Shown: piece after piece, positions 10,856-22,079 of the stretch | How the letters are laid out: each line of letters opens with the position of its first letter | How positions within the stretch are numbered: the first letter of the stretch is position 1 | Assembly (NCBI RefSeq): GCF_900497805.2 | Contig: NW_020954576.1 | Coordinates: forward strand, 70,668,428-70,732,427 | Direction of reading: 5' to 3' | DNA length: 64,000 bases | From: Vombatus ursinus | Lineage: Eukaryota; Chordata; Mammalia; Diprotodontia; Vombatidae | The notes under the pieces: generated by a model | The model's input: the letters and a program-made list of their open reading frames with translations, nothing else | The model's database searches: none | What the model was told of the DNA's origin: nothing | Program-made: the position numbers and the translations under genes

Positions 10856-11120
10856 TACTTCAGTTCAGTTCAACAAACAAACAAAATATTATTAATCACC
10901 TACTAAGGTCAAGATACTTGGGTAACTACTGGGGGTAAAAAGACAAGCATGAAATAGTCCTTGCCCTCAAGGAGGTTATATTCTTATAAGGAGACCAACA
11001 TGCACAAAAATAAATGAATACAACATAACATGATGGAAAGGATAATAAACCATGTGTTCTACAAAGGTAGGGACAATGTAGGCCGTACTAAACATGAGGA
11101 CAAGCAAAGAGAAGGGAATG
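10855..11120 (-). repeat. L2 LINE 3' end
   Basis: 'caacaaacaaacaaaatatt', 'ggtaactactgggggtaaaa', 'ccttgccctcaaggaggtta' and 'aaggagaccaacatgcacaa' follow the reverse L2 3' end. Diverged. Confidence 0.75.
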
Positions 11121-12500
11121 GGTGGGACAAAAAGGAATGGTGAGTAATACTGTAAAATAGTACTTGTGCATTGTAGAATATAATCTTTAACATTGATTTA
11201 CATCAATCTAAGATACTGGTAAAATGATGAGTTCGGTTAAAAAGTAACCGGAACACTGGTCTACATGAAACCCTGGTTCATTTCAGAGAGTGTGAAGTGA
11301 TAGTAGTGTCATTAATAACCTGATGATAGGAGTACATGCCCCACTGTAGCTACAGATGGTACTGGAAACATTTTCAATAAGTCCGTCTAAAGAATTTTTG
11401 GTTTGTTATTGTTTCTTGTTGCTGCTGCTGCTGTTTTGTTTTTTTTTTTCCTACCTCCACTGGCTTGATTTCCCATTGTATTTGAAGTACATGTGGTTTC
11501 CAATATTAACCCTCTAACACAAAACAAAGTACTTTTGGACTAGAAATGCCTTTAAAAACAACAAAATACCACAAGATTGGAATTAGTAATGATGCAGTCT
11601 CCAAACAAATGCTTTTTTAAATACTTGGATTTGACTACAATGCATATTTTCCAAGAAGCCTATCTATTGCTGCCTTTCAAAATGTTTCCAAAAGACCCCA
11701 CATGTTTTGTAAGATTACAGTATATGGAATCATTAGCAAATATATCTATATATTCATATATAGGTCTTGAAGGTGGAGAATAAAAGCCAGAAAGATAAGT
11801 CACACAACATGACACACAACAATTTAGAATGACTAGGACTCAGGTCACCAGTGCGAATTTCCGACTCTTTAAAAATAGCTTCAAGTGAGCAAAGGCTCCA
11901 TGTTGAAATTTAAGTACTCAAACTTGCCTCTTCCAACTTCATTTATGGTATGGCCTATTTAATAGGTCTTGTTCAATGTATGGAAAGCTTTATGAGAGAA
12001 TCCTTTGTATAGTCTTTACATGCAACAAATTATGTGGACTTTATAGTGAAAAAGTATTTGGGGAATATACAGTTTTCGGTTTGGTTTTTTTTTTAATGAA
12101 TCATACTAAATGTTTATTTTTTTAACCTTTTACTTAAGTTGCCAAATCAGAGCTATCTGTTAGTTAAAAATATCTAGAAATAATATGTTTGGATCAAAAA
12201 AAGTAGCAGTCCTATAGTCTTTTCACTGGTCAGAGCATGTGTTGCAAGGTGTGTTTAGTTCTATACCCTGCAATTTGAGAGACACATTTACAAAGTAAAG
12301 AGCATCCAGACAAGCATGGCCAGGAAGTTGAGAGGACTGCAAACTATTTCATATGGTGAACACAAGGAGCTAGGAATGTATTCCACCCACCTCTACTTTT
12401 TGAAGCCCTTTTTTTCCTTCAAGGCTCTGTTCACCTTTTTCGTGAATCATTTCCTCATCCCAGTAGCTTCCAGGGCACTACTTCCCAAGACAGTCTTTTA
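11120..12500. other. Unassigned intronic sequence
   Basis: Largely unique-looking AT-rich DNA. A short (CTG)n run lies near 11421. I see no splice-flanked open segment. Confidence 0.5.
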
Positions 12501-12504
12501 TTCA

Positions 12505-12595
12505 TCATATATACATGCATATATACATACATATGTACATATACATATGTGTATATATATGTGTGTGTATGTATATATGTATGTGTATGTATTTT
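12505..12595. repeat. (TA/TG/CA)n compound microsatellite
   Basis: Alternating ATAC, TATG and TGTA units. It marks the truncated end of the second hAT copy and probably replaced its terminal part. Confidence 0.9.
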
Positions 12596-13063
12596 TTTTA
12601 AATGATGCATCTTAAACTTAATAATTTATTATAGATTTATGGGTTTTTTCCTGCATTGAAATTTTGATGATGCAATATTGCATCATGTAACTATACAGTA
12701 TTGTATTGTAAACAAGCCATTACATGTACATATTTCTACCAATGCATGCTGGACTTCCTGACAATGTGTGACAGGCCTGCCAACACTTGCTTGTTAGGAC
12801 CTGTTGGTGGACTTGACCACTAATTGGTTATAACTTGCATTTTGTGTGTTTATTTGGAAAAGAATGTAATCACTATGACTTTAACTCTGTTACACAACAG
12901 ATGAAACGTGTTTTTCAAAATTTTCTTCTCTTCTTTCTTATGCTCCCACCACCCCCTTATTTTTTGTTCAATTGCCCCCCAATTGCACCTGTCTACTACT
13001 GCCCTCCTCCCTCCTCATCATTCCAATGCCTCAGGGTGGTATCATTTGCTTTGGGAACCTATG
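12592..13063 (-). mobile_element. Non-autonomous hAT-like DNA transposon (copy 2, inverse)
   Basis: The reverse of this segment aligns along its whole length with 8391-8880. Shared blocks include 'acacacaaaatgcaagttat', 'ttgtgtaacagagttaaagt', 'attgtcaggaagtcca' and 'tgcaatattg'. It keeps the 'gggaacctatg' terminus at 13063 and has lost the other terminus at the microsatellite. Together with copy 1 it forms an inverted pair about 3.6 kb apart. Confidence 0.85.
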
Positions 13064-13084
13064 ATGACATGTTGTCTTTTCATT

Positions 13085-13196
13085 AGAAAGTAAGCTCTTT
13101 GAAGAAAGGAACTCTTTTACTTTTGTACTTTTTTCCCCAGGGCTTAGCACAGCACCTAGTATATAATATGTACTCAACAAATGTCAGTTGACTGAT
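13085..13196 (+). repeat. L2 LINE 3' end
   Basis: 'aagtaagctctttgaagaaa', 'ccagggcttagcacagcacc', 'tatgtactcaacaaatg' and 'gttgactgat' are the sense L2 3' end. The copy starts abruptly close to the end of the hAT copy. Confidence 0.85.
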
Positions 13197-13199
13197 TGT

Positions 13200-14009
13200 C
13201 CAGTGTGCCACTCTACCATTCCTAGATTTAGGAACAACTCAGGCTTTATGCAAATCCATGACTCTCCTAATTATTAGTCTGCTATGTGAATATCTATTTG
13301 TTTAGATATGATGGAATCACTTCTAGATACTTATCACAAAGGATGCCCCTACAAGTTTTATAACTAGTATGAACTGAGAGCTACTTAGTCCTTTGGAGAT
13401 CTTCAAACTGAGGTTGGATGATCATTTTTCAGGTATAGCCAAATGAAGAAACTTTGGGGGTATAGTTTGGACTAAATGCTCATTAAAGTACCTTCCAATT
13501 GAAATTCAGTGATAATTCTAGATGATTCACAAGGCCATCAAAAATGAATTCTTATTTCTCTTGAAATTTTCCTGCAGCAAGTGTAGATTTTTTTTTAAAT
13601 TAAATATTTAGATATGATTGTTCTTTGTCTTTAGCCTTCTCAGTTTTCTAAAGCAGTTGAGAAATTGGTCTATCCTTATTCCAAACATTTTTTTGGATCC
13701 ATCAGGAAATTAAGTTTCTGACATGATTCAAGTTAGAGATCTTGAAGATAAAAAATAAGTACTGATTGTCTCTTGAGGATGCTGATTTAAAGGTTCAAAA
13801 TGGAATAGCAGTGGACAGGAAATATTTGACTTGGGGAAAAAAAGAAAGCTATTTAATCTGAATCTATATCAAAGTGCACTGAGATGGTAATTGTTTTGTA
13901 GTTTCTGTACTGAAAGCTCATTAGCCAATTTGAATTTTTGTGAGCCCCACCCAAAGTGCTTATTGGAAGATGACATTAGGAACCTAGGGAAATTCTTACA
14001 AAGTTAGTT
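13200..14009. other. Mostly unassigned; possible CR1/L3 3' scrap at 13375-13520
   Basis: 'gaggttggatgatcattttt' followed by 'agtttggactaaatgctcat' and 'ccttccaattgaaattcag' is consistent with a worn sense CR1/L3 3' end. The rest is not recognised. Confidence 0.45.
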
Positions 14010-14031
14010 TAGTGTGTTTTCTTTTTTCTTT

Positions 14032-14445
14032 TTCAACCAAAGACAAGGTTTATTAGAATATCCATCATATCGGGCAGGCTCTTAAGGAGTCTGAACATTA
14101 GTAAGCTATTGGCTAGATTATAAGAATCTAAGTTGGACAAGTTGGACCTTATATACAGAAAGACTGTGGGAGGGACCTAGGAGTGGCCAGTAAACTGGGG
14201 TGAACAGAACTCCTGAGATATAGACCTAGGGGCCTAGGGAGAATAGAGCCTAGCTAGGATTAAGGGTGGGAAATGGCCCAGGGCCATAGGGAGGTAAAAC
14301 AAAGGAAGGCCAGGCTAGGTTAAGGGTAACAGAATTGGGAGATTGGGTGTAATCACAATGAAAGGCCAGTTGATGGGATTATAGCCTCAGGCAAAAGCCA
14401 GATTTGGCCTAGTGGGAAAGTCCAGGGTTTTTCCTTTCTGGGATC
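14032..14445 (-). repeat. ERV LTR copy, U3-R part ending in A-rich tail
   Basis: Aligns with 14446-14961 over most of its length. On the minus strand it carries a TATA box (reverse of 'ccttatata', near 14147-14156) and an AATAAA signal (reverse of 14049-14054), then an A-rich tract joining the target duplication. Confidence 0.8.
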
Positions 14446-14961
14446 TGATGAGGTCTAGAAGTTAGGGGTCCTGGAATCCCAAGATCATGGCATGCAGGTC
14501 CTGCCTGAAAGAAGCAAGGTTTATTGATGATTCACCATATTAGCTAGACTCTTAAGGAATCTGAGCACCTGTGGGCTATTGGCTAGATTGTGAAAATCTG
14601 AGCAGTGGCTAGATTTTAGGAATCTGAGCATCTTAATGGAGACAAGATGGACCTTATATACAGAAAGACTATGGGAGGGATCTAGGAGTGGTCACGTAGT
14701 CTCAGGTAATGGAACTCCAGGGGGTGGCCAAGGGAGAATGGAGCCTAGATAGGATTATGGGTGGGAAGTGGCCTGGGGACATAGAGAGGTCTGGGCTAGG
14801 TAAAGGGTTACAGATTGGGCATAGCCACCAGTGAAAGGCCAGTTGATGGGATTATAGCCTCAGGTGAAATCCAGAGATTTGGCCATGTGGGAAAGTCCAG
14901 GGTTTTTCCTTTCTGAGGTCTTGATTCCAATTCCATCAGGGTCCTGATTCCATCCTCATCA
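14446..14961 (-). repeat. ERV LTR, complete
   Basis: About 516 bases bounded by an 8-base inverted repeat: it starts 'tgatgagg' and ends 'cctcatca' on the + strand. On the minus strand U3 holds a TATA box (reverse of 14652-14660). Transcription start is expected near 14629, AATAAA is at 14525-14520 and a short U5 runs to 14446. A purine-rich tract next to U3 (reverse of 14962-14971, 'ttccctcctc') is in the right place for a polypurine tract. Confidence 0.85.
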
Positions 14962-16722
14962 TTCCCTCCTCAAACAAATGGAACCCAAATTCTTTTGGGG
15001 TAAAGGGCGAAGGTCTCAGCTTCTGAAACTGCTTCCTGCTGACAAGGGGTGTAGAGCTGTCCCTGCCTCAGGGGGGTCCCCAAGAGGAGGTTGACTGGAA
15101 CCAAGCACAGGCTGCATCCAGGGTATGATGGGGAGACATTGGCTGGTACACACTGTTTGCTACTAACTGTAGATGAATGGCCTGTAGTCTGGAAGACATA
15201 AATCTGACAGAAAAGACTGCAGGGCCCAGATATGACAGGATTAAACAACCTTAGCTCTGTTTGGATTCAGATAATTCAGTTTTCCAACCATGCAGTATCA
15301 AATCCACCTCAAAGGCAGACTCAGTAATAGCCAGGTGGGTAACATTCCCTATCAAAGGAACATAATAGGGAAACTGAGCCAAGAGGATCCCATCTTAGAC
15401 TGAGGCTAAAATTGTCCTCTCAGCTTTTCCTAATGCTGACTTCCTACCAGTATCACCTTCTCTGAGTAGCTTGTGGCATTTTTCTCAAATGGTGGATTAT
15501 TGATTATCGATGGATTATGACCCATCAGACAACTCAAAATAAAGTCTCCTATGAGCTTTTACCTCAAACAGCAGTTTTTACTAATCACAGCTTAGGAAAA
15601 ACTTTTCCAAGATTTACATCTTGAGCTTAAATTTGTCCTGGTGTAAAAAGCCAATCATTAGAGATTTCTATACACCTGCAAATTTTCAGCAAGCCATACA
15701 TAACCCAAACAAACTTTTTGACTAGTTTACACATTAAAACAATAACCAACAATAGCTAAATTATTTCAGTGGTAGCCAAATTATGAAAAGTTGCTTGACA
15801 TAACTGATACAGAAAGTTAAGTTCACCAATTTGAAACTTGAAACAAACTCATTACCAATCAGATGACTTCAGTTTTGTTAAATTCAGTTCCAAGTTACTT
15901 TATACAGAGAATCAACACCTCATCATTAACAGTTAAAACTACAAATTTAAAAGAGAGTGCTTACCCAAGTTCACAGGCTAGCTACTTTACCTTGAGCAGG
16001 ATGTGCTGAACCTGGGTGTTGTTTCCAGGCAAAGGTGGCCCCAGGGCCCAAGGCCATTGCCAGGAGGGCCCACTCTATAGCTGCTGCCCCTCCTCCTGCT
16101 CCTTCCTTTCCCAGGTGGGGGAGGGCAAAATTAAAGGGGTAAAGGATGAACTCTCTTCTCCTATGAAAGGGGTTAACAGATACCCTCTTGACTCAAGGGA
16201 AGGGAGTGGAAGAAAGGAGTGACCAGGGTTGTAAGGAGGAGTTTCAAAACTCCTTAATGATCAATCACAAAACCTCCAGAATCTGCCAAGATATTTTAGC
16301 TGTTCTAACTTTTCCCTATAACCTCCATGAAGGAGGATTCAGGGGTGTAGAGGGAAGGGAGAAAGTAAGCCTCAGGAACCAAAAAGCAACTGCAGTTTTT
16401 TCCAATTCCCTAGTGCCTAGAGAACTGACAGAATTGGGCATACACTTCCAGATAGCATTTCAATCCTTGTCCTCTATGCTGCAGAAGGTGTACCCAGGTC
16501 CATGGCCTCGAACCTACCCAGTGGACTGAGAGCCTGAGAGCATCAGGCCTAGTAGAAGACAGCCTGGTAACTCTCTTCCTGAAAAGCACCTCCAAGCCTT
16601 GGTGCTTGGAGAGCTGCAGAGCAAGAAAGGAGGCATAGCGGGGGGAAGAGGCTTACATACCTTCTAGTCTCGGCTAGAGAAGAACTTAGGGTTAGGCAGT
16701 TTCTCTGTATGGGTCACCAAAA

Positions 16723-16925
16723 TGATGAAGTCTAGAGATTTAGGGGTTCTGGGACCCCAAAATCACAACACACGGGTCATACCCAACGTCTTCTTTCAGT
16801 TAAAGACAAGATTTATTAAAGCATCCGTCATATTGGGCAGGCTCTTAAGGAGTCTGAACATTAGCAAGCTATTGGCTAGATTATAAGAATCTGAGCAGTG
16901 GCTATAGATTATAAGAATCTAAGCC
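16723..16925 (-). repeat. ERV 5' LTR part (R-U5 only)
   Basis: Aligns with the R and U5 of the LTR at 14446-14961. U5 ends in the same 'catca' and is followed on the minus strand by 'ttttggtgacccatacagag', a plausible primer-binding region beginning TGG, although I cannot assign the tRNA. The outer end at 16925 aligns with about 14629 in the complete LTR. Confidence 0.8.
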
Positions 16926-17159
16926 TAGTGTGTTTTCTTTACTAAAATAATTTATCTTTCAGTGAAAATGAGACTTGAATGCCAACCAGAGTATTTTACT
17001 GTTTTGTCCCAAAAGCAAATTTAATTCTGTTAACTTGGAAATACATCTAGAATAATTTGGACAAGCATCTTGAGATATTCTGATCATAGCTACTTTTTGT
17101 CCTGAAAAGTGAGCCTTTCTTTCTTGATATAAGATTTACAATTGTAAAATTTGACAAAA

Positions 17160-17870
17160 AATAAGAATGGTCAGTTTTGGAAAGATTATTGAAGCACATG
17201 AATACATTTGTGGGAATGTGTTCTTGTGAATAGTACATCCACTTTGGAAAGTAATTTTGAATTATTGAAACAAATCCATGTTTTTGACCTAGTGATTTCA
17301 CTTATAGATGTATACTTCAAGATGAAATAAAATGAAATAAAATGAAATAATCATGAAATAAAAAATCTCCATATGCTCGAAAATATGTACAGAAGTACTT
17401 TTTAATGATAGCTAAAAACTGGAAACAAAGTAGTACTCATTGATTGAGGAGGGGCTAAACAGAATACGTCCATGAATGTAATGATATTTTACCATGTTGC
17501 AAAAAAACTACAAATATGCTAAATGGCATCAGTTGAATTGAATCAACTAAAGGCAAGAAAATAAAATACACAATAATAACAACAAAAATGTAAGTGAAAA
17601 GAGCAGTAACCACAAAATTATTTTTTTAAATGCTATGAAACTACAAGGAAGAGAGGTAAGAAGGCATCCTAAGCCCATTCCTTTGTAGAATTGGAAGCTT
17701 CATGGTTGTGAAGCATTGTCTATATCTTCAGATTTTTTTTCAGCACATTGATAGATTTTTGCTATATTTTTTTTCTTCCTCTTTTGTCTTCTTTAAAAAA
17801 TTTTGTTATATGGAATGGCTTTCTAGGAGGGGAAGAAGAAGAGAAGGAGAGACAGGTTAAAATTTAAGCT
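17160..17870 (+). repeat. L1 LINE, older family, ORF2 end and 3' UTR
   Basis: 'ggaaagtaattttgaatta' and 'tagtgatttcacttatagat' match the L1 ORF2 C-terminus. 'aaaaactggaaacaaagtag', 'ctacaaggaagagaggtaag', 'cctttgtagaattgg' and 'atatggaatggctttctagg' follow an L1M-like 3' UTR. The same 3' UTR type occurs reversed at 52800-52950 and 55255-55510. Diverged and non-functional. Confidence 0.7.
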
Positions 17871-17889
17871 ATATAAAACCAAAAAACTT

Positions 17890-19395
17890 CAAGGGCATTA
17901 TAGCAGTATATTACAGAGGTCATACACTGTGATCAGGTGGGATTTACACCAGGAATGCAGGACTGGTTCAATATTAGGAAAACTATCAGCCTAATTGATC
18001 ATACCAATAATAATAATCACAAAAATTATATGATGCAGAACATGCTCTTGACAAAATATAATACCGTTTCTGTTAAGAACACTAGAAAACAGGAATAAAT
18101 GGAACTTTTTCTTAAAATGATAAGTATTTATTATCTATCTAAAACCATCAGCAAGCTTTTTTCCGCAAAGGGTACAAGCTAGAAGCCTTCCCAGTAAGAT
18201 TAGAGGTGAAGCAAGGATCCCCATTATCACCCAACTTGTTTAGTATTATGCTAAAACTGTTAGTCTTTGCAGATAATATGATGGTATACTTAGAGAAGCC
18301 TAGAAAACCAACTAAAAAAGCTAGTTAAAATAATTAGCAACTCCAGCAAAGTTACAGGATATAAAATAAATCCACATAAATCATCAGGATTTCTATATAT
18401 TACCAACAAAGTCCAGCAACAGGAGATAGAAAGAGAACTTACATTTAAAATAACTGTAGACAATATTAAATACTTGTGAGTCTGCATGCCAAGACAAACC
18501 TAGGAATTATATGAAAACAAGTATAAAATACTTTTCACACAAATAAAGCCATATCTGCACATTTGGAGAAATATTAATTGTTCATGGATAGGCCAAACAA
18601 ATATGATAAAAATGATAATTCTGTAAAATTAATTTTCTAATTTAGTGCTACACCAATCAAACTACCAAAAATTGTTTTATAGAGCTAGAAAAAATAATAA
18701 CAAAATTCATCTAGAAGAACAAAAGGTTAAGAATATCAAGGGAATTAATTTAAAAAAAGTAAAAGAAGGTTGCCTAGTAGTACACAATCTCAAGCTGTAT
18801 TACAAATCAGTAATTCATCAAAACAATCTGGTACTGGCCAAGAAACAGAGTGGTTGATCAGTGGAATAGATTAGGTACGAATTACATTATAGTAAATGAC
18901 TTTAATAATCTAGTGTTTGATAAACCCAAAGATTCAAGCTTTTGGGACGAGAACTCACTGTTAAACAAAAATTACTGGGAAAAACACAAAGCAGTTTGTC
19001 AGAAACTAGGCATACAAAAACATTTCATGCCATATACCAATATAGGGTGAAACTGGGTACATGATTTAGACAAAAAGGGTGAAGGACATATGATGAAAAA
19101 TGCTGTCCATCTCCAGAGAAAGAATTGATGGAGTCTGAATGCAGATCAAAGCATACTTTTTAAACGTTATTTTTCTCGTTGTATCTTTTATCTGTGCTTT
19201 CTTAGCAACATGGCTAATTTAGAAATTATTTTGCATGGCTGCACATGTATAATCTGTATCAAGTTTCTTACCTTCTCAAAGAAGGGCAGGGAGGGGAAGG
19301 GAGAGAATTTAGAAGTGAAAATTTTTAAAAATGAATGTTAAAAACTGTTTTTACACATAATTAGGAAAAATAAAAATTTTCAAAAAAATAAAAAC
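17890..19395 (+). mobile_element. L1 LINE with RT region fused to 3' UTR
   Basis: Starts in the reverse-transcriptase domain ('ggtgggatttacaccaggaa', 'gatccccattatcacccaac'). The catalytic FADD-type motif reads F-A-D-N near 18263-18280 ('gtctttgcagataatatgat'). It continues to 'gggaaaaacacaaagcag', then jumps near 19080 directly into the 3' UTR ('gatgaaaaatgctgtccatc', 'agtctgaatgcagatcaaag'). About 1 kb of ORF2 C-terminus is absent compared with the copy at 2043-3392. Many stops; dead copy. Confidence 0.9.
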
Positions 19396-19920
19396 AAAAA
19401 CTATCATTTTTTTTTTCAAAATTAAGATACTGTAATGTTTCAGGCACAAAGTATTGAGGGCCTAAACCAGAATATTTGCTCTGTATGTTGAAAGAAAAGG
19501 ATATATTTAGTATTCTCTACTTTATATTTAGCATTCTTTTGTGTGAATGGATTAAATAACTGTTCGTTGTAGTTGAATTAAACTACTAAAATATAATCAT
19601 TGAAAGCATCCTCAGTAAAACTCAAGGAGACAAGACAACAGGAATGATATATACCCCCATGCTGTTCTTGTGTGATTTTGATCTCTTTGGCCAAATTTAC
19701 ATTTTGGGGGAAAAATTGTTCCCTGCAGCTAAATATCACCTAATTCAGTGCCCACTCCCATCCTTCCAGGGCAGGGATCCATTTTCACAATCTCTGACAG
19801 TTGTACACCCAAGCTCAATTGAACTATTTCCATTGATGAAGAGATTACTATCAAACTGGCAGCCCAATTTGATTTATTGGTTGGAAAAGTCACTCTTATA
19901 ATGAGTCAAAATCTGCCTTG
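19395..19920. other. Unassigned intronic sequence
   Basis: An 85-codon open stretch at 19644-19901 has no recognisable motif. No repeat identified. Confidence 0.45.
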
Positions 19921-19924
19921 CAAC

Positions 19925-20110
19925 TTCCAGTCTTGGTCTATTTCTGTTCTTTAAAGCAACAAAAATAAATTTTTACTTGAAAGTCCTTCAAATATTTGAA
20001 AACAGTGATCACACTGTCCTTCTCATACCCCCAGTAAGTCTTCACTTCTCAAAATTAAACATTCTGGGCTTCAAGATAAACTCTCCTTTATTCATTTTAT
20101 AATATATAAT
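19925..20110 (-). repeat. CR1/L3 LINE fragment
   Basis: 'ccttcaaatatttgaaaaca', 'tgatcacactgtccttctca' and 'taagtcttcacttctcaaaa' resemble the reverse CR1/L3 text ('...agacagctatcatgtc...cttctcttctcc...'). Ancient. Confidence 0.5.
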
Positions 20111-20869
20111 AGAAAACCAATACAAACAGTGTTAGGTCTTCAGATTAATTGCTGTTCCACATCTTATTTCTTTTTGTAGGCCAAACTACTTCATTTATCA
20201 TTTTACTACAAATAAGCTATCAGAAATGCAGTTATGATTAGTCCCAAATCATAGTATACCCGAATTCTCCTTTTCCTATATTATGAGGGTAGAATGTCTA
20301 CTATTAGCATAACACTTTTCCCCCTCCACCTTCTAAATGCCCTTGTTAAACTAAGGAGAAAACTACATCACCTAGTGGAAGTCCTTTTGCCCTCTATGAG
20401 AGACAAGGATATCTAAGGTATCTAAGCCTTTTGGGATGATTGATATCTTTACTTCAAAATTTTAGTTTATATTGCAAATACTATATGGGACATTCATTAA
20501 TTTGAGTTGTTGGCTATCAAGGTAAATGATTTTCAGTGTTTTGCTTCCATAATCTGGTTTACTATCATCATGCCAATGGCAAATCTTAATTCAGAGCTTT
20601 TCTCAGTGGTAATTCGTAGTGTCCCCAACATGGGAATTATGCTGTATTTGAAACAATATGAATATCCCACTAAATGAATCATTGTGTATGACCCCACTCA
20701 AATTGTTTTGTTTTTTTTTTCATTCAAATGCTTCAATGAAATGAGTAGAAATAAATCAGTTTGCAGGGCTAACTAGACTGTCTAACATTAGATAATGTAT
20801 TTCTTTTTTATGTTTTTATTCCATCATTAACCATGTGACATTCTAAACAATTTCTTGTGTTAATTTCAG
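20110..20869. other. Intron end with splice acceptor
   Basis: Mostly unassigned. The last 35 bases supply a likely branch site ('ttctaaac', 20841-20848), a weak pyrimidine tract and the acceptor 'taatttcag' just before the exon at 20870. Confidence 0.6.
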
Positions 20870-20962
20870 CCTGTGAAACTGAAGCAGGAAAAGTTTACCA
20901 GATGTCCCTAGAGGAGCACATCCAACCTTTCAAAGAAAGTATGGAGCAATTCATTTTACAAG
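20870..20962 (+). CDS. FMN2: Formin-2 exon, FH2-domain C-terminal part
   Basis: Internal coding exon of 93 bases. The first two bases complete an Ala codon begun in the preceding exon, 30 codons follow, and the last base starts the next codon. The peptide contains [20 protein letters not shown] and ends MEQFILQ. I recognise it as the C-terminal part of the FH2 domain of formin-2, where human FMN2 has a very similar EAGKVYQ...EHMQPFKENMEQF segment; FMN1 is clearly different here. FMN2 nucleates and elongates actin filaments with SPIRE proteins, notably in oocytes and neurons (established knowledge). It is bounded by 'taatttcag' and 'gtaaac'. The frame is intact. The preceding exon was not found in 1-20869, so that intron exceeds 20.8 kb. 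Splicing is inferred. Confidence 0.9.
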
Positions 20963-21934
20963 GTAAACAATGAGAAGATATTTTACCTTTTCCTTTGTTG
21001 TCAACCAAAAGGTAGAAGAAAGTTTGTTTATACATATTGGGAAAGAGAATATTTATTTTGGCATCACAAAAAGCTAAGGATTAGGTTTAATCATGAGTCA
21101 TAGTCATGAATTCTGAGAAGAGCAATTTGCTAAAGATGTGGGTTTTTTTGTATGATTCTCATTTCTTAAAAGACAGAAAAGATGTCATTGGTTTTCATGG
21201 CTTTGCTTATATATCTATTATAAAAACATTTGATGCATTCTATAGCACACAGTTCCTTTTTAAAAATTGTAGCTAAATTTCTGCTCTGTGTCCAATGTCT
21301 TATTTATTTGATTATTGTCAAAAACACTGCACCAAAAGAACATGTACAGATATTTTGCATTATTCATTATTTTGTTTCTATAAAACATTAATAGCACCAA
21401 GTATTTGTTTAATAATTTTCCAAGGATGCTCAAAAAACTCTATTAGCACACTGATTCTTTCCACATTCCTTTAAAGTAAGCAAGGAGTGACTTCTGATAA
21501 AGAGATATTAATGAAACATTCAAAGTTTGATTTGTTCTAGTCTACAAAAAGTAATTTTATATCAAGAAATCCTATAGTTTGAAATTTATGATTGGATAGG
21601 ATATTCGTCACCTAATGTGATTTGACTACTGGAATGCTAGTCAAATGAGAGTAATCCTGTTGTAGTCTGGGAACATTTATGGTGCTTCCAGAATCTTCTA
21701 AAATGTGGGCAAAGCAGAAGGATGTTGAGTGACCTCATTCACAGTTTGTATGGAATGTATTTTAGTGTTTTACAAATGTTATTGATAATGTTATATAATA
21801 AATGAGTAACACTCAAATTTGACTCAGACATAGTTCCCCTCTTCCTGGAATAAGAGGATATATTTGAAGAAAAATATCTGAATAAAATTAGTTTTGCATC
21901 TCAATGTGAATATAATTTGAAGTGTCATACTATC

Positions 21935-22078
21935 ATTCAATTCAATTCAATAGCAATTCAATAATTAAGTGCCTGTTATGTGTAAAGTATCATACTAGGT
22001 GCTGTGGATAAAAAGACAAAAAATAAAACAAAACAAAAGCCAATCCTTGCCTTCAAGGAGTTCACAACTTGCAAACTT
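21935..22078 (-). repeat. L2 LINE 3' end
   Basis: 'caattcaataattaagtgcc', 'tactaggtgctgtggataaa' and 'atccttgccttcaaggagtt' are the reverse L2 3' end, about 1 kb downstream of the first exon. Confidence 0.85.
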
Positions 22079-22079
22079 A

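Larger units (their letters stand above)
14010..16940 (-). mobile_element. Broken endogenous-retrovirus copy, probably retrotransposed as RNA
   Basis: Fossil LTR element on the minus strand. Read on that strand it has R-U5 (16925-16723), a short internal region (about 16722-14962), a complete LTR (14961-14446) and then a further U3-R part (14445-14032) ending in an A-rich tail. It is flanked by perfect 15-base duplications 'tagtgtgttttcttt' (14010-14024 and 16926-16940), far longer than the 4-6 bases that integrase makes. The 5' end lacks U3 and starts at the base expected for transcription start. The internal part is about 1.8 kb and shows no recognisable gag, pol or env frame; it is heavily broken or was never coding. 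LTR copies are visibly diverged, so it is not recent. Family not identified. Confidence 0.8.

Noticed and set aside
12835-13093. Proline-rich + strand open stretches
   Set aside because: They are inside the second hAT-like element, which is non-coding in both copies.
14970-15248. 92-codon minus-strand open stretch in the retrovirus fossil
   Set aside because: Not recognisable as gag, pol or env; treated as part of a broken element and not as a gene.
20870-20962. Assignment of the exon to FMN1 instead of FMN2
   Set aside because: As I recall it, FMN1 has a clearly different sequence here (around LEASEQQMKLV...YLQPFKDKLEEF), while EAGKVYQ and AKIDQEAEE fit FMN2.
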